Of a stretch of DNA of 64,000 nt, positions 1-13,057 are shown piece after piece. The stretch comes from Diphasiastrum complanatum (lineage: Eukaryota; Streptophyta; Lycopodiopsida; Lycopodiales; Lycopodiaceae). The notes under the pieces were generated by a model that saw nothing but the letters and a program-made list of their open reading frames with translations, had not been told where the DNA came from and searched no databases. Location of the stretch: the NCBI GenBank assembly GCA_029204225.1, contig CM055100.1, positions 50,938,606 to 51,002,605 on the forward strand, given 5' to 3'. The position numbers and the translations under genes are program-made. Within the stretch, counting starts at the first letter, position 1; each line of letters begins with the position of its first letter.

Positions 1-22
1 GGTTGAAGAAAGTCATAATTAC

Positions 23-114
23 CTCCAAGGGTTACATGAAGCTGCTGCAGGTCCATAGCAGAACTGCCATCTATCAGTGCAAACACTCCAGGACGTAGTG
101 CCCTCTCCACATCT
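23..114 (-). CDS. URB2: URB2 exon 10 (residues 2412-2442); final exon is beyond position 1
   Basis: Acceptor GCATTCAG before 114 and donor GTAATT after 23. The product DVERALRPGVFALIDGSS...DLQQLHVTLG matches the last conserved block of Urb2 (ALRPGVYxLIDxCSxxDLQxLHxxFGE). About 25-30 residues should remain in the last exon outside the window. Confidence 0.87.
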
Positions 115-310
115 CTGAATGCAAGACCACATCAGCATATAATAAGCAACTAAGTTATTCCAGTTGTTGGCATATCAGAAAGAGCAAGAAGGCACCAGGT
201 ACAAGCCCTTGCATTCACTAGATATGTGAAAAACTTTGAGTCTCTTATGATTTTTCCATAGTTTAAAAACAGGCTATAGATCAGTTTTGATTGCATAAAC
301 ACAGGCTATT

Positions 311-343
<33 letters not shown>

Positions 344-3300
344 TCAAAAACGCCAGGATTTTCATAACATGCAGTGATTCAACTTCAGCTAAGCCTCATC
401 ATTCTTTGACACTGATTTCTAAACAGAATGCCCTGAATAAACCTACGGCCCGTTCAGGATGGGAGACTAAACACCTCACATAGGTCACTCGTGCTAAGTC
501 GCCCCTCAAACACAAATAACCAAATGGCCACCACCAATTTCATGCATTTGTCACACACATGATTCATGATAATGAAATGATTGAATCTACAGCACACGAA
601 AACAATGGTTTAAAGACATCATTAAAAAACTCGCATAAACATATATATGCATGCACATCGCCATAACTTGCATAATAGACACCATTGCTAGCTGCCAATG
701 ATGCAATATCAGCAACAGAGATACGTGATAGCAACAGATTGAAGCCTATGTGCACTAGAGTGCTACGAAAATGCAAATCATCTTATTCTGCTTAGAGCAT
801 AAAAACTCTTCTACATGTATTCCATTTTCTACACTGCATCAAGCCAAAAGCGACTACATGTGATCTATACCTGTGAAAACCTGCCGCACATGGACCGCTG
901 CCACAAAGCACTGACAAATAATTGGCTAGTAAATGACAACAGTATCTTCCAAACGCGTCCTTATGAGCCCCAACCTACAAAACACAATTAATACTCCTCA
1001 GAAGACAATGCACCATGAACACAATTAAGAACATCAAATGTTCGTGAGAATCTCCCATTCCTCTGTTGCTGTCAAATAACACCAGTATAACAGCATAAAT
1101 TAACATGAAGAATTTTTCTTGTTGAGGTTGTGAATACAACTTTTCAGGAACGTAAGTATCAAACTGTCATCTACATAGCACCCCTTCTTGTGTCGTCATA
1201 TTTGGTATGCAGTTGCAATACCAATAAGAATGATATCAAATAGAAAACCTCATACTGTTCCCACAATTCACCTTAATAATATATTACAGCCCTTGCCACT
1301 TTCCTTTTCAGTACTACTTACACATTACAGCTGCTTATCTTTGCAGGTTCAGAGGAGTTCGTTAGTTGCATGTATTTCTACAGGCAGGCAACTTTTAAGA
1401 GATAGTTTAGGCTCTCCTAATAAATGTATGCAAAATTTTTCTAGCTACCTGGAATGCTCCTTAAGCTCATTTCAAAAACCCTAGAGCTCGGAATCACCAG
1501 CAAGATAACCAAAATCTCCTTATGCAAGTTTGAAAACTGGCACACTAACACGCCTGACCACAAACCAGATAAGTTAACCCACCAGAATCACCCCTCTACA
1601 GTGACCTACTTGATCACTAACAACTTACCTGCCGTATAGTCACCTGTTACCCAACCTCAAAGCCTTACTCATGGTGTATCTTGTTCAACTGGCTATTGGT
1701 CTTGGTCATTAAAAATTGACAACTGAACCAGGCCAAATTTTTTCTTACAACCAGCCAACTGCTGACTTGAAAGAGTGGCAGGGTATGCCACCCATTTAGA
1801 CCGTAGCATATGGTTATGCACTCTTATGATGGCCCTTCTCAGTACATGCAAAACGTATTGGCCCATAGCAATAGCTTGATGAGGTTGCTAAGGACATTTT
1901 GTATCCTTATACGACACTCTGGGAAATGCTATCCACCTATAAGCAGATTTATTTACAGCTGTAATCAATATCATTGCCTCTAAGGAACTAGCCTTTGTGG
2001 TTGAATGCATAAAATATATGAACTAAACTTTTTCAAGAAGTAAAGTTGTTAGATTAGTGTATTATTCACTTGAAAAATTGCATATGGTGGTCCTATACAT
2101 TTCTAAGGGCATCGTATAATTGTAACTTTTAGTAATGACAGCTTTCAATAAATAATGTCATTCAGAGAAATATCAAGTGGGAATACCCGACACGTCCTGT
2201 TTTGAAGGAAATCCTATCAGTTATCCCACTAATAGAGGAAGACACCAACGAAACCAAGATCTAAAGTTTAAGGCAATTCTTTGGACCTTGACTCCGCAAT
2301 TTATCAAGTGAAGTTTAATATGTTATTTGGGCCCTTGACGCTCCCCTCGTTTTATTATCACACTTTGGGCCATTTGAAGTATGATGCAAATGGATAGTGT
2401 TTTATGGCATACAGCCTTATGGATTCCAATTCAACTCTTTCCTCATAAAAAATCCTAAAAGAAGAAGGTGAATTATCGTTTGCAGTGAGCTTCAATTGCA
2501 TCAATTGAAGAATCAAAATTTCAATATACTCAAAAACACTTTAGATTCTAGTTTCCAAATGCAAATGGATGGCATGAGGCTCGTTTTAGCTTTGACATTT
2601 TAATGCTTAAGTTTAAAATTTGAAGTTGTAACATTGTTCAGGGTTGATGTTGAAACCAACTTCTTCTTGAAAAAAGCTTCTATAATGTGAACCTAATAAC
2701 CCATGTATTGTTACATGAAAAGCACAAGATGCCACCTCTTATCTATTTAACTTATACCTTCTCATGTCCTCTGAAAAAAGTCTCACAATAAACCCAAGAA
2801 CTGTATGAAAATTTTTCAAAATGCCCAATTTTGAGGCTCTGATCACTGTACACCAAGTTCATGGTTTGACTCTAAGATTTAGTACATCAACACTAATTGC
2901 AACAAATCTGAAATTGGTAAGAGATTCAAGTCTTGTTTCTATAACCAACCATAATTCAAGACAAGTTTTACTTAATAAAGGCAACTCACTTGGATGCATC
3001 CAAGTGTCTTACAAGTAGCATCATGGAGTCAGATCGCACATCCATGTTGAACGCTACATTTCCTGTCACCCTTTTATACAAACTTAATTTTGTTTCATAA
3101 CTTCCTCACGTGATTCAAATCTCGTGACAACTTATCTCTCAATCTTGTGTCAACAACTATTAGTCACCCGTCAGTAGCCAAAATCATGTCTTTTATCGAC
3201 TATTTAAGAACCATCTATGGAACAAGTTCTCTTCAACAAGGAGTCACATTCCCTGGAACATAAGTTCTAACCTCAAGTAGAACATGTATCTACAAACAGA

Positions 3301-6300
3301 TTGAACCACTATACTAAACAGAGCATGGAACATTGCTGTGTAGCATCTCTAGGCCAGGGGAAGGGCAGCATGATCTTGTCTCTAAATAGCTGCGATTTAG
3401 TACACAAAAGGGCTAGTGAAGGAAAATGCTCAAATTCCACAGCTAATTAGCATTTACTTACTAGGGAAAATCTTACTAACCATATCAATGAAGAATATGG
3501 GTAATACCAGATAATTTTTCAATATCTCTACAATAATCCAAAGTAGCCCAAAAAGATTATGATGTGGATGAACCAAAATGCTCATTTCAGAAGAAAAAAA
3601 ATATGGGATCCTATATCTTTCACAATAAACATACACAAAAGTCACGTTCTTTGGTGTGTGTGTGCAAAGAGGAAAAACTGCCAAAAGCTTATCAAGTGAG
3701 TTTAAGTGAAAAGTTTCTCTAAATTTGAGCATTAGTATGTTCTCGATATTTGTCTCACAAACATTTGGCACAGATCAATAAACCTCCTCATAAACCCGTT
3801 GAAGCCAGTGTGCACATTCCACAACATCATCGAAATCCCAATCTGCTACCGCCGGTAAATTTTGTCCACTTTCTAAGCAGTACAGTAACACACTTATTGA
3901 CTCTCCAAGAAGAGCAACACAATGCCCACTTTCTCTGTCATCCAAGCAAACCGAACTTGTCATCATGGAGTATCCAGATACATCCCAAATCAGTTGATCT
4001 AACAAAAAATCAATTTGAGATTGAACAAGATCAAAACTACAACATACAACCAAAAGTAAAAAAGAAGTCGATAACATCTATTAAAGATTAAATACAAACA
4101 CAAACTAATTAGCAAAAAAAAACATTCTAACGAGACCTCAAAGTAAGCTTGGCTTGTGTTAACATGCAACAATTCCCATGACAGATTATAAGCTTTTTCA
4201 GCTATCAAACTTTGGATTAGTAGTCACTCATTTCTTGACCAAACCCAATGAACTAAAGCTTCACTAGTATTTACATAACATCAAGAAAGTGCCACCGATA
4301 TAGCATGCCAACCGAGGACATGCATATTGTCTCTCAACATCAGCTCACTGCTCCATGATCAAACCTCTATACCTCAGTTAGACAAATTTGATGCTCCAGC
4401 AAACCTCCTATCCTCAATAACATTGATCCTTATTCATAGATGCAAAACTATCAGATTTCATCTAAAAGTGAAAAAATAAAAGAGAATGTGCAACTTAAAC
4501 CATAGCTACTACTAAAGCTAGAATACTTGGCATAAGGCATAGCATACAAGCAATGAACTTGACAACACTTTAAGCAGCCATGAAGCAAAGTTGAAGTGCC
4601 TACACCAATGGTAACACAATAAGTAGCCATCTAGAAGTAAAAAATGGTAAGTGAGCCTTAAAATCATATAACCAATTATTGAATTCTTGATAGCAAATAG
4701 ATAGAGTAGATACTATGAATGACCTATGGGTTGGAGTATGATGTGAATGTGTTGCCCATTAAGTGATACCAAAATGAGGAGTTGCAATCATTCCAGTATA
4801 AAGTGTCAAAATAACCCCTTGTTTTATTGCATCATAAAAGTCCACTAAAAACATAGAGAAGTTGTGGCCTTGGATCTCGGCCAATTGCGGACCATACCTA
4901 TTGGCTCAAAACCCAACAATGCCTTCTCCTAGATCTGTGAAGGCTTTTGTTGCATGGGTTGGAATCAAAGTAGCAAAACTTCAATCATTAGTGAGGCCTA
5001 ATTGGAGGAGCTATTCAAGCCTAAGTTCAGTGCTAGAGGAAGCTAGGAAAGAGTGTGAGTTGAAGCCTCGAGCAAACGATTTGATTCCGTTTGAAAGGTT
5101 TGCAACAAATTCAACCTATATGTTTGATGTCGTCTTGAAGAGAATCTAGAAAAGAAAATGACATGCTTGAAGATCATATCTAACTAAGATCTTGTTGAAA
5201 ATAATTCTAACTGTCGTGTAGATAAGTGTTGAAGAAGCAAAACAATGCAACGAAATATTGCGCAAAAAAAAGCTCTAGAAAACGTGATGGTTGGTTGTCA
5301 TGACCACTACCAATAGCTCAAAGCCACAATTATCTTTCAAAGAAAGTTGTTGAAAAAAAAAGCCCCACAAATGGATGATGATCTTCAATGATGGATTTAT
5401 AGAAGATAATCTTCAAACAATGGATTTGCAAAAGCTTCCTCCTTTGATCAAGCAAAAGCCTCTCCAAGAATCTTTGGGTATTCTCCCATCAGCCAAAGAA
5501 AGTGCTCAAATTCCATCTACATCATGAATTACCAACATAGAGAAAATTGCAAATGTATTGTTGAATCGAATGTAGAACAATAGTGATGCAAACCAAATAT
5601 TATGCTGATTTAAGTCCTTACTAAACAAGGTTGAGATAAAGACTAAGCTCTCAAATCATTCAAAAACTAATGATGAGGCATCATGCCTATAATAACTGAC
5701 TAGAGGGTCCCACAAGTTCGGACCAGGTTGAAATAGAGACTAAGCTCTCAAATCGTTCAAAAACTAATGATGAGGCTTCATGCCTATTTTAACTGACTAG
5801 AGGGTCCTACAAGTTAGGACTAGGAGCTATATAAGACTAAGTTAACACCAAGCCAGTATTGACATGACTAAATGATGTTTTTCTAATGCTATAGGGGTGC
5901 AATAGGTCAAACACTATGGTCTACAAACAAATAATGTGTTGAGGGCCCAAGGCTTGATGTATTGTCCATAAATGGACAACAACTATACTAGCCTACTAGA
6001 TGGGAATGTATGGCATCTCTCAAGTCCAAGCTACATCTAAATCTCATTATCAGTGACAGATTCTAATCAAGTCTTGAAGTCCCAAATTGTATACCCATTG
6101 AGCTTGAAATAGCTTTTCTACAATTCAGGCAAAAATCAATTCACAAAAAGACTGAAAAATAATCCAATCACATGAAAAAACCATATTGGCTTACTATCAT
6201 TTGACAAAATATACTTTTTAGTCCTACACTATTTAAACAAGTACACAATGGGTGTGAGCAAAGGTGACTCAGTGCTATCCACCACTATGCTAGAAAACAA

Positions 6301-6652
6301 ATTCAAATAGTAATCTGATAGATAATAAAAGTGAAATATAATCCTAAGTACTTCAAGTCCAAAACCATCGATGTTATAGTACTCTACATGCCCCAACACC
6401 GAAATTTAAGATTAATCTGCTAGCTTAAAACGAAATGTGCGTTGAGAAATAAAACACTTCAAAATTTACAAAGAATGAAAAAAGCTCTCAACTATTTTCC
6501 GTTTGTATTATCAAAAATTCCAATTTACCAAAATTGAGCTAGTTTTTCCTGTTTTAGCCATCTATTATAAATCATTTTTGTCTTTCAAAGTTTGTCAAAG
6601 CAAGAATTATGCTTTCTTGGTGTGTTTTAGTGATCATATATATATGCTTTCT

Positions 6653-6706
<54 letters not shown>

Positions 6707-9700
6707 TAGGTCCCGCGGATCCCGGTACCGCGGGACATATATGGTACCGCGGTACCATATCAGTCGGCAGTACCTCATAGGTCCCGCGGTACTGGGTACC
6801 GCGGATCCCGGTACCGCGGGACCATACTGGTACCGCGGTACCATGATGGTACCGCGGTACCACAATATAATAATATATTTATTATTTAATTTTTTTTTTA
6901 ATTTTTTTTTACTTGAACCTACCCGCCCCCCTCGCATTTCCTCTGAAATTTTTTTGCGCACTCTCCGCCCTGCCATCGCTGCTGGTTTTTCTTGCCTGCC
7001 TTTGATTCCTTGCGTCGCCCATCGCCCACACAACGCCCTGCCTTGCATCTGATTTCCTTTGTCCTGCATTCGCCCATTTTCAGCGTCTCTCCAACAGTGA
7101 ACCTTGCTGTTTTTTTTCCAGCAATCCATCCCTCATTTCATCTGCAATGGTGCAATCCGACCTTTCCGGTCTGTGGGACGAGGTAGACATTGTCAGGCGG
7201 GTTGCCGACAAGGCCAACAAGACCGGTCAGAAGATCGTGCGCTGCCGATACTGTCTCGTCGAGTTTGCTGCATCCCTCACTCGCCTTAAAGGCCATCTGC
7301 TCGGTGCACGCGCCAAAAATGGTGCCACCTTGAATGCTGCCCCTTGTGGCAGCATGACCGTCCCCGACAGGCAGCGACTACTGGACACCTACGGGCCGCG
7401 GCTCGTGGCAGGGGAGAACACCATTTCGGAGGGCGTTCTCCGATTTTGCACCGCTCCTTATGTGACTAACCCAGAGTTGCTGTCTGCTTGGCTGGCAAAC
7501 ACGAGGAGAGGGAGTGCATCCTCCTCTGGTCCCTTTGCCCCTCAGACAGCTCTGCCTCATGCACCCCCATCTGCTCAGATTCCGGTGGATCCCGTCCCAT
7601 CGCATCCGACAGTTGCCACTGCGGTTCCACCACCACCCATTGTTGCTCGCACTCCACCAGTCTACGACTTTCTCATGGACTCTCCGCCACCCGAGCAGGC
7701 CCAAGATGGTACTGGGCGGGCCTTCGAGGATGTGGAAGAGATCCCTTCTTCCTTCCCTTCCCATCCGGATGACCTCCTCAGCCAGCAGTTTTCGTACCCC
7801 ATGCCAGATGTTGCCCCTCCACCAGTGCACCCCACCTATGCTGCTGCACCCATCCCTGCCAGTGCATCCCACTCTCCCCATTCCACGTCTACAGCCGATG
7901 CATCCACCAGCGCCCAGCCTGTCGCGTCATAGTCCATTCCCGTCACGGTTGGTGCACCGTGCTGGAGGTCCACCACCCGTCGTCCACCAGGGAGAGCCCT
8001 CGTGCAGCAGACCATTCGCGGCACGCATCAGCCGCACATGGACAGAGAGGCCACACAGGCCGTGGCCAGTCTGGTTTACGAGCTGAACCTGCCCTTTGCC
8101 ATCACCGACTCTGAGCCCTTCAGAAGGGCCTTCCGCCTTGCACAGTCTGTCAGCCCTAGCTGGAGAGTCCCTAGTTCAGAGGTTGTCCGCACACACATGC
8201 TGAGGGATAGGGTCGAGTCCTTGTCTAGAGAGATGGAGCCTCTGCGTCGGCACTGGGCCACTTACGGTTGCAGCATCATGTCCGATGGCTGGACTGATGT
8301 CAGGAGGAGGCCGATCCTCAACATACTGGTCTCCAGCTGCATGGGCACACAGTTTTTGAGGGCAGTGGATTGCAGCAGGGGGGGGAGAGTCATATCTGCA
8401 GAGTTCATGTTTGATGTCATCAGGTCTTCCATCCTAGCCATAGGCCCACAGCATGTCGTCACGGTGGTGACGGACAATGCCACGAACTGCATTCAGATGG
8501 GTGTACTGCTAGAGGCCGAGTTCCCTCATATTGTTCATACCCCCTGTGCAGCCCACGGCATAGACTTTCTGATGGGGGACATTGGAGCACTTCCCTGGGT
8601 TAGAGCCATCGTCCGGGAGGCCCTCTTCCTGGTGACTTTTGTCACCAGAAAGAGGCGTGTTCTTGCCATGTTCCGGGTGTTCAGCCATCTGGACCTCCGT
8701 AAGCCAGCCCCCACGCGCTTTGCATTCGACTTGGTGGTCATCGACCGTTTGATCAGGTGCAGGGCCCAGCTTCTACAGATGGTTGCCAGTGATCTTTAGG
8801 GTGCCAGTACATTTCCGCACACTGAGGATGGGGAGCACTTTTCTTCCACGGTGAGGGGAGACCAATTCTGGAGGGATGCACAGACATTGTCAGGACTGCT
8901 TCGACCACTCTACATTGTGCTCCGCATGGCTGACAGCGAGGGGTCGACACTTGGACTGGTGTATGAGCTCATGGACCGGATTGGACAGTTCCTGCAGCTA
9001 CCCATCTTGCAGCCAGAGAGGTAAGCGGTACAGTGGTGCAATTGACCTTTATCTTTTTAGTACTTGCTAGTTTGTTTTTCTGTCAGTGTTAAGCTTTTTC
9101 GTAATGCCCTAAACCACATGCCCCTCACCTGCAGGATGACAGAGCTGAAGTTCATATGGGAGATGCGGTGGAACTACTTCCACAGGAGTATCCACAGCGT
9201 TGCACACATGCTGCATCCCCTCTTCCTCTCTCCGACACAGATCGCAGACAAAGAGCTCGAGGCCGATTGGCTTCAGTACATTCACAGAGTGGGTCCACAC
9301 ATAGGTTTGGATCCTATCAGGCTCATGGAGGAGCTCGCTGGATTTCGTTTCGGCATGGGCACATTCGGCCACCCGGCTGCCCAGGACCCAGAGAGGAGGC
9401 AGCTACCCATTACCTGGTGGACCATGTTCGGTAGCACATACCCATCTATACAGCGTCTTGCACTGCGTGTCCTTTCTCAGGTATGCATCTCATTTTATCC
9501 TCCATTTTTTGTGTTTCGTTGAAGTTTCACCTCTGCCACAATGTGCTGAAGTATTTCAATGCACCTACCACAGGACTGTGCTGCCTCCGTGTGTGAGCGT
9601 AATTGGAGCACATGGGCACTGATTCACACGAGGAGAAGGAACCGCTTGTCAGTGAGTCAGTTGGAGCGATTGGTGTTCTGTAGCACCAACGCACGTCTCG

Positions 9701-12700
9701 CCAGGAGGCTTCCGACCATTACGAGCGCATTGCAGGTGATAAGCTAACCTTTCATAGCATGTTGGTTGACTCCTGGTATGTTGGTTTCATTTCTTGATAG
9801 AGTTGTTTCTCTGACATGCCAATTTTAAACCTTGCAGACGAAGATATCCGATTTGGAGCGCCAGGTTGACTTGCCTACGGACAGCACCCATCCCATGCCT
9901 GCAGATGACCTGGGCACACAGTTGATGGCAGAGAGAGAGAGGGAGCTTGCCGAGATGAGAGAGAGAGAGCTTGGGCTTGAGCACAGAGAGCCCCCATTGT
10001 ATGAGGCGGATGAGCCAGTGTCAGAGGATGAGCATGATGAGGATGAGCCCATTCAGGTTGTGTTTGCCAGACCAGAGAGGGATGAGGCAGATTATACAGG
10101 TGCAGGGCACACGCCACAGGCAGGGGTCACAGGTGCATCACGTGGCAGAGGTGGGACACATGGCACATGTTATGCCGGCAGACAGGCAGGGCACACAGGG
10201 GGGGGCAGTGGCATACCTACCTATGTCGACATGATGGAGGAGGCTCTTGATAGAGGGCAGAGTGGTTTAGATGCCGGTCCCGCAGATGTTTGGATGCGTG
10301 CAGCACAGAGTCATGGCCGTTACTACGACAGCACACCAGAGGAGGCACCTGATGACTTTCATTGCACAAATTGGGAGGCCATGCAGGGTCTACAGGGTGC
10401 ACATGATGAGGCACAGGATGAGGCTTGGGTTGATTCAGGGGTTGGTGCACAGGATGATTCAGAGGTTGGTGCACAGGATGATTTAGAGGCTGGTGCACAG
10501 GATGAGTCCCAGAGCCCAAAGCATTTGTATTCGGATGCCCAGCTGGCCGACTTGGTTGCCACATTGGATTCAGAGGCCCAGCAGATGCCGAGTGTCAGGG
10601 CGCCCCCATCATCTCTTGCCAGCATGCCACACACAGAGTCCCAGCCAGAGCAGCCGCATGAGGTGCCTACAGTTCCTCCAGCTCCTCAAAGGGTGTATGT
10701 GCGTTGCACAGCTCCTCCAGTGCCACCGATGCCATTTAGGCCTGCAGCCCCTCCATCGCCGTCCACTTCTGCAGCACCAGGTCTCCATGGCAGGCCACCA
10801 TCTGTGCCCAGGTTTTCTCTTGCAGCGCCCACATCCACAGTGGCTCCTCCAGTGGCAGCACCCACGTCACATCCTCCTCCTTTGGCAGCACCCAGGATGT
10901 ACCAGTACCGGCCACCACAGCGCCCCTTTCAGTACATATCGCCACTGTACTCGCCTCCTGCACAGCCAGTTCCTCCACCTGCAGCAGCCCCACGGGCACA
11001 CACTCCACGAGCTTATCCTCCTCGCTCAGTTGCACAGGGAGTTCCCTCTTTTGCTTCCCTATCCCAGCCGGCCTCAGCTTGGGCCCAGCCTAGCCAGCTA
11101 GGTGATTTGCATGGGGGTGACGAGGCATTGACAGCTCCTCTTGTCCGCAAGAGACCAGGCAGGCCCAAGGGTGCACCGAACAAGAAAGGCAAGGCACAGA
11201 AACTGCCAGGGAGGAGAGGACGACCACGCAAGGCTCCAGGTACAGGTAGAGGTGCAGTATCACAGCCAGTTGGAGCAGGTGTTGTTGGTTTGGCCTGCTT
11301 GGGGGCTGATGCGGAGGCTGATTGGGAGGATGAGGATGACGAGTCTTCCCCCTCGGATACACAGCCCATGCCAGTTCCAGACAGGCAGAGATATCGACTG
11401 CGAGAGTCAGCTCGGGGCCCTGAGTTGTCTCCAGAGCATTCGTCTGAATCAGAGCCAGAGCATTGATTGTGGCTCTGTTGTTTTAGTTTCAGTAGTTTGT
11501 CTCTAGCAGACGGTCTACCATTGTACTCAGAAGATTTTTCACATTATATACAGTGTTTGGCCTACATTATTTGCTGCACATTGTGCGTATGTCGCTCTGT
11601 ACATGTGATGCTTTATTTTATGTTGAAGAATTCTATGTGCGTGTCTGAATCCTATTTTCATTTAATTTCGTTTGAAGTGAATGCTAGCTTCACATATATG
11701 CACCTACATCATGAGCACAGCAATCACCCCTACACCCCAAACGACATTTCATAAACACATGTAATACATCTGCATTTAAAAAAATTACAGACATTGCATC
11801 TTACATGACCAGGCTCGCGTTGCACAAAAAACAACTATGTATATATTCAACCGTTGTATCAGGATAACATCACATATACTGTCATTTTTTTAAGCAGCCA
11901 TCTAGTTATTTGTTGCACCATAAACTGCCGAAAACTACATAGCAACAGTCCGCCTCATACGGGTGGACCTCATCTATTCTAAACATCCCTCACTGATCCT
12001 CCACCGACTCCTCACCCTCGTCTGGTGCATTGTTTTGTCGCTCTTGCTCTACCTCCCGGTTAGCCCGAGCTGCCTCCTGGTTAGCCCGACGTCTGGCCGC
12101 CCTTTCCCTGACCATGATGAGCTTCCGTCGTGTGAAATTCATTCCGATCTGCTCATCCATATCCAGCTCGACAGCGGGGACAGGATCCACAGCGGGGGCG
12201 GGTGGCTCCGGTTCCGGATTTCTCTGTCGAGTCTGTGGCAGCATCTCTCGGATATCTGCCTCTTGCTTCCGATGCCTCTCGTTGTGCCTTCGGATATCTT
12301 CCTCAAGCTTTCTCCTGGCTTCGCCCTCGGGCTTCGGTGGTATGCGCTCAGCCATCTCGATCGACCTTCTCCTCACAGCACCCTGATCCTTGAACACCCT
12401 CTCACAGCACCCTGGCTCTCAAACAGCCTCTCACAGCCTGTCACCGGCTCTCGCTTGCTCTCTCACTGTCTATCACTAGCCCTCTCACAGCCTCTGAAAA
12501 TGCCGACCACAATGGCATTGTGAGTGCCTATTTATCCCCACAGCCTGATCGGCCATGTGGATCCCCATCATCCCTCCATGTGCCTCCGTACCTGCCCCCA
12601 TGTGATGCTCCCCCCTGTGTTGGTCTCCCATTGGGCCCATGGTCTGCTCACCCACAATGCCCATGTGCCTCTGTACTTGCCCCCATGTGATGCTACCCCC

Positions 12701-13005
12701 CTGTGTTGGTCTCCCATTGGCCCCTCGGTCTGCTCACTCGCAGTGCCCATGTGCCATTGCAACAGTCCCCTGCATCATGTACTGTACCCTCTTTTTTTAC
12801 ACCCAGAACCCCCTTTTTTTACTTTTTTTTGTCCTTTTTTGGTAGTTAATATGCAAAAAAAAATTACTAAAAATATATTAAAAAATAAAAAAAAAATATT
12901 AAAAATGGTACCGCCCTGGTACCGCGGATCCCAAGGCGGTACCGTACCGGCGGTACCACTGATATGGTGCCGGCGGTACCATACCAGCGGTACCAGAGGG
13001 TACTA

Positions 13006-13057
<52 letters not shown>

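Larger units (their letters stand above)
6705..13007 (+). mobile_element. hAT-1: long hAT-superfamily transposon, 6.3 kb
   Basis: The 5' terminus is CATAGGTCCCGCGG and the 3' terminus, read inward, is CATAGTACCC. About 150 bases at each end are packed with GGTACC, CCGCGG and GGATCC words; GGTACCGCGGTACC, itself palindromic, recurs. The element lies inside (TA)n, so its target duplication cannot be read, but a small relative at 39756 shows 8-bp duplications as expected for hAT. It carries a four-exon transposase on + and a convergent accessory ORF on -. The transposase has two nonsense mutations. Confidence 0.85.

Noticed and set aside
4862-5149. 95-codon + strand frame in intron 7
   Set aside because: No similarity recognised, no splice or start context, and no relative in the window; recorded as part of the intron.
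6705-6862. Regularly spaced GC-rich palindromes that could suggest a CRISPR array
   Set aside because: Spacing and unit length vary, there are no unique spacers or cas genes, and the same arrays recur at every hAT terminus in a plant genome.
6503-6863. Open frames translating (TA)n as Tyr-Ile repeats, also near 12524-13220, 18925-19473 and 24857-25354
   Set aside because: They are produced by the dinucleotide tracts and the GGTACC arrays of element ends, with no start context or homology.
10217-11369. Long antisense frames opposite hAT exon 4, also in hAT-3
   Set aside because: They mirror the Pro/Ser/acidic low-complexity coding strand; the transposase reading has AT-hooks and matching splice sites.
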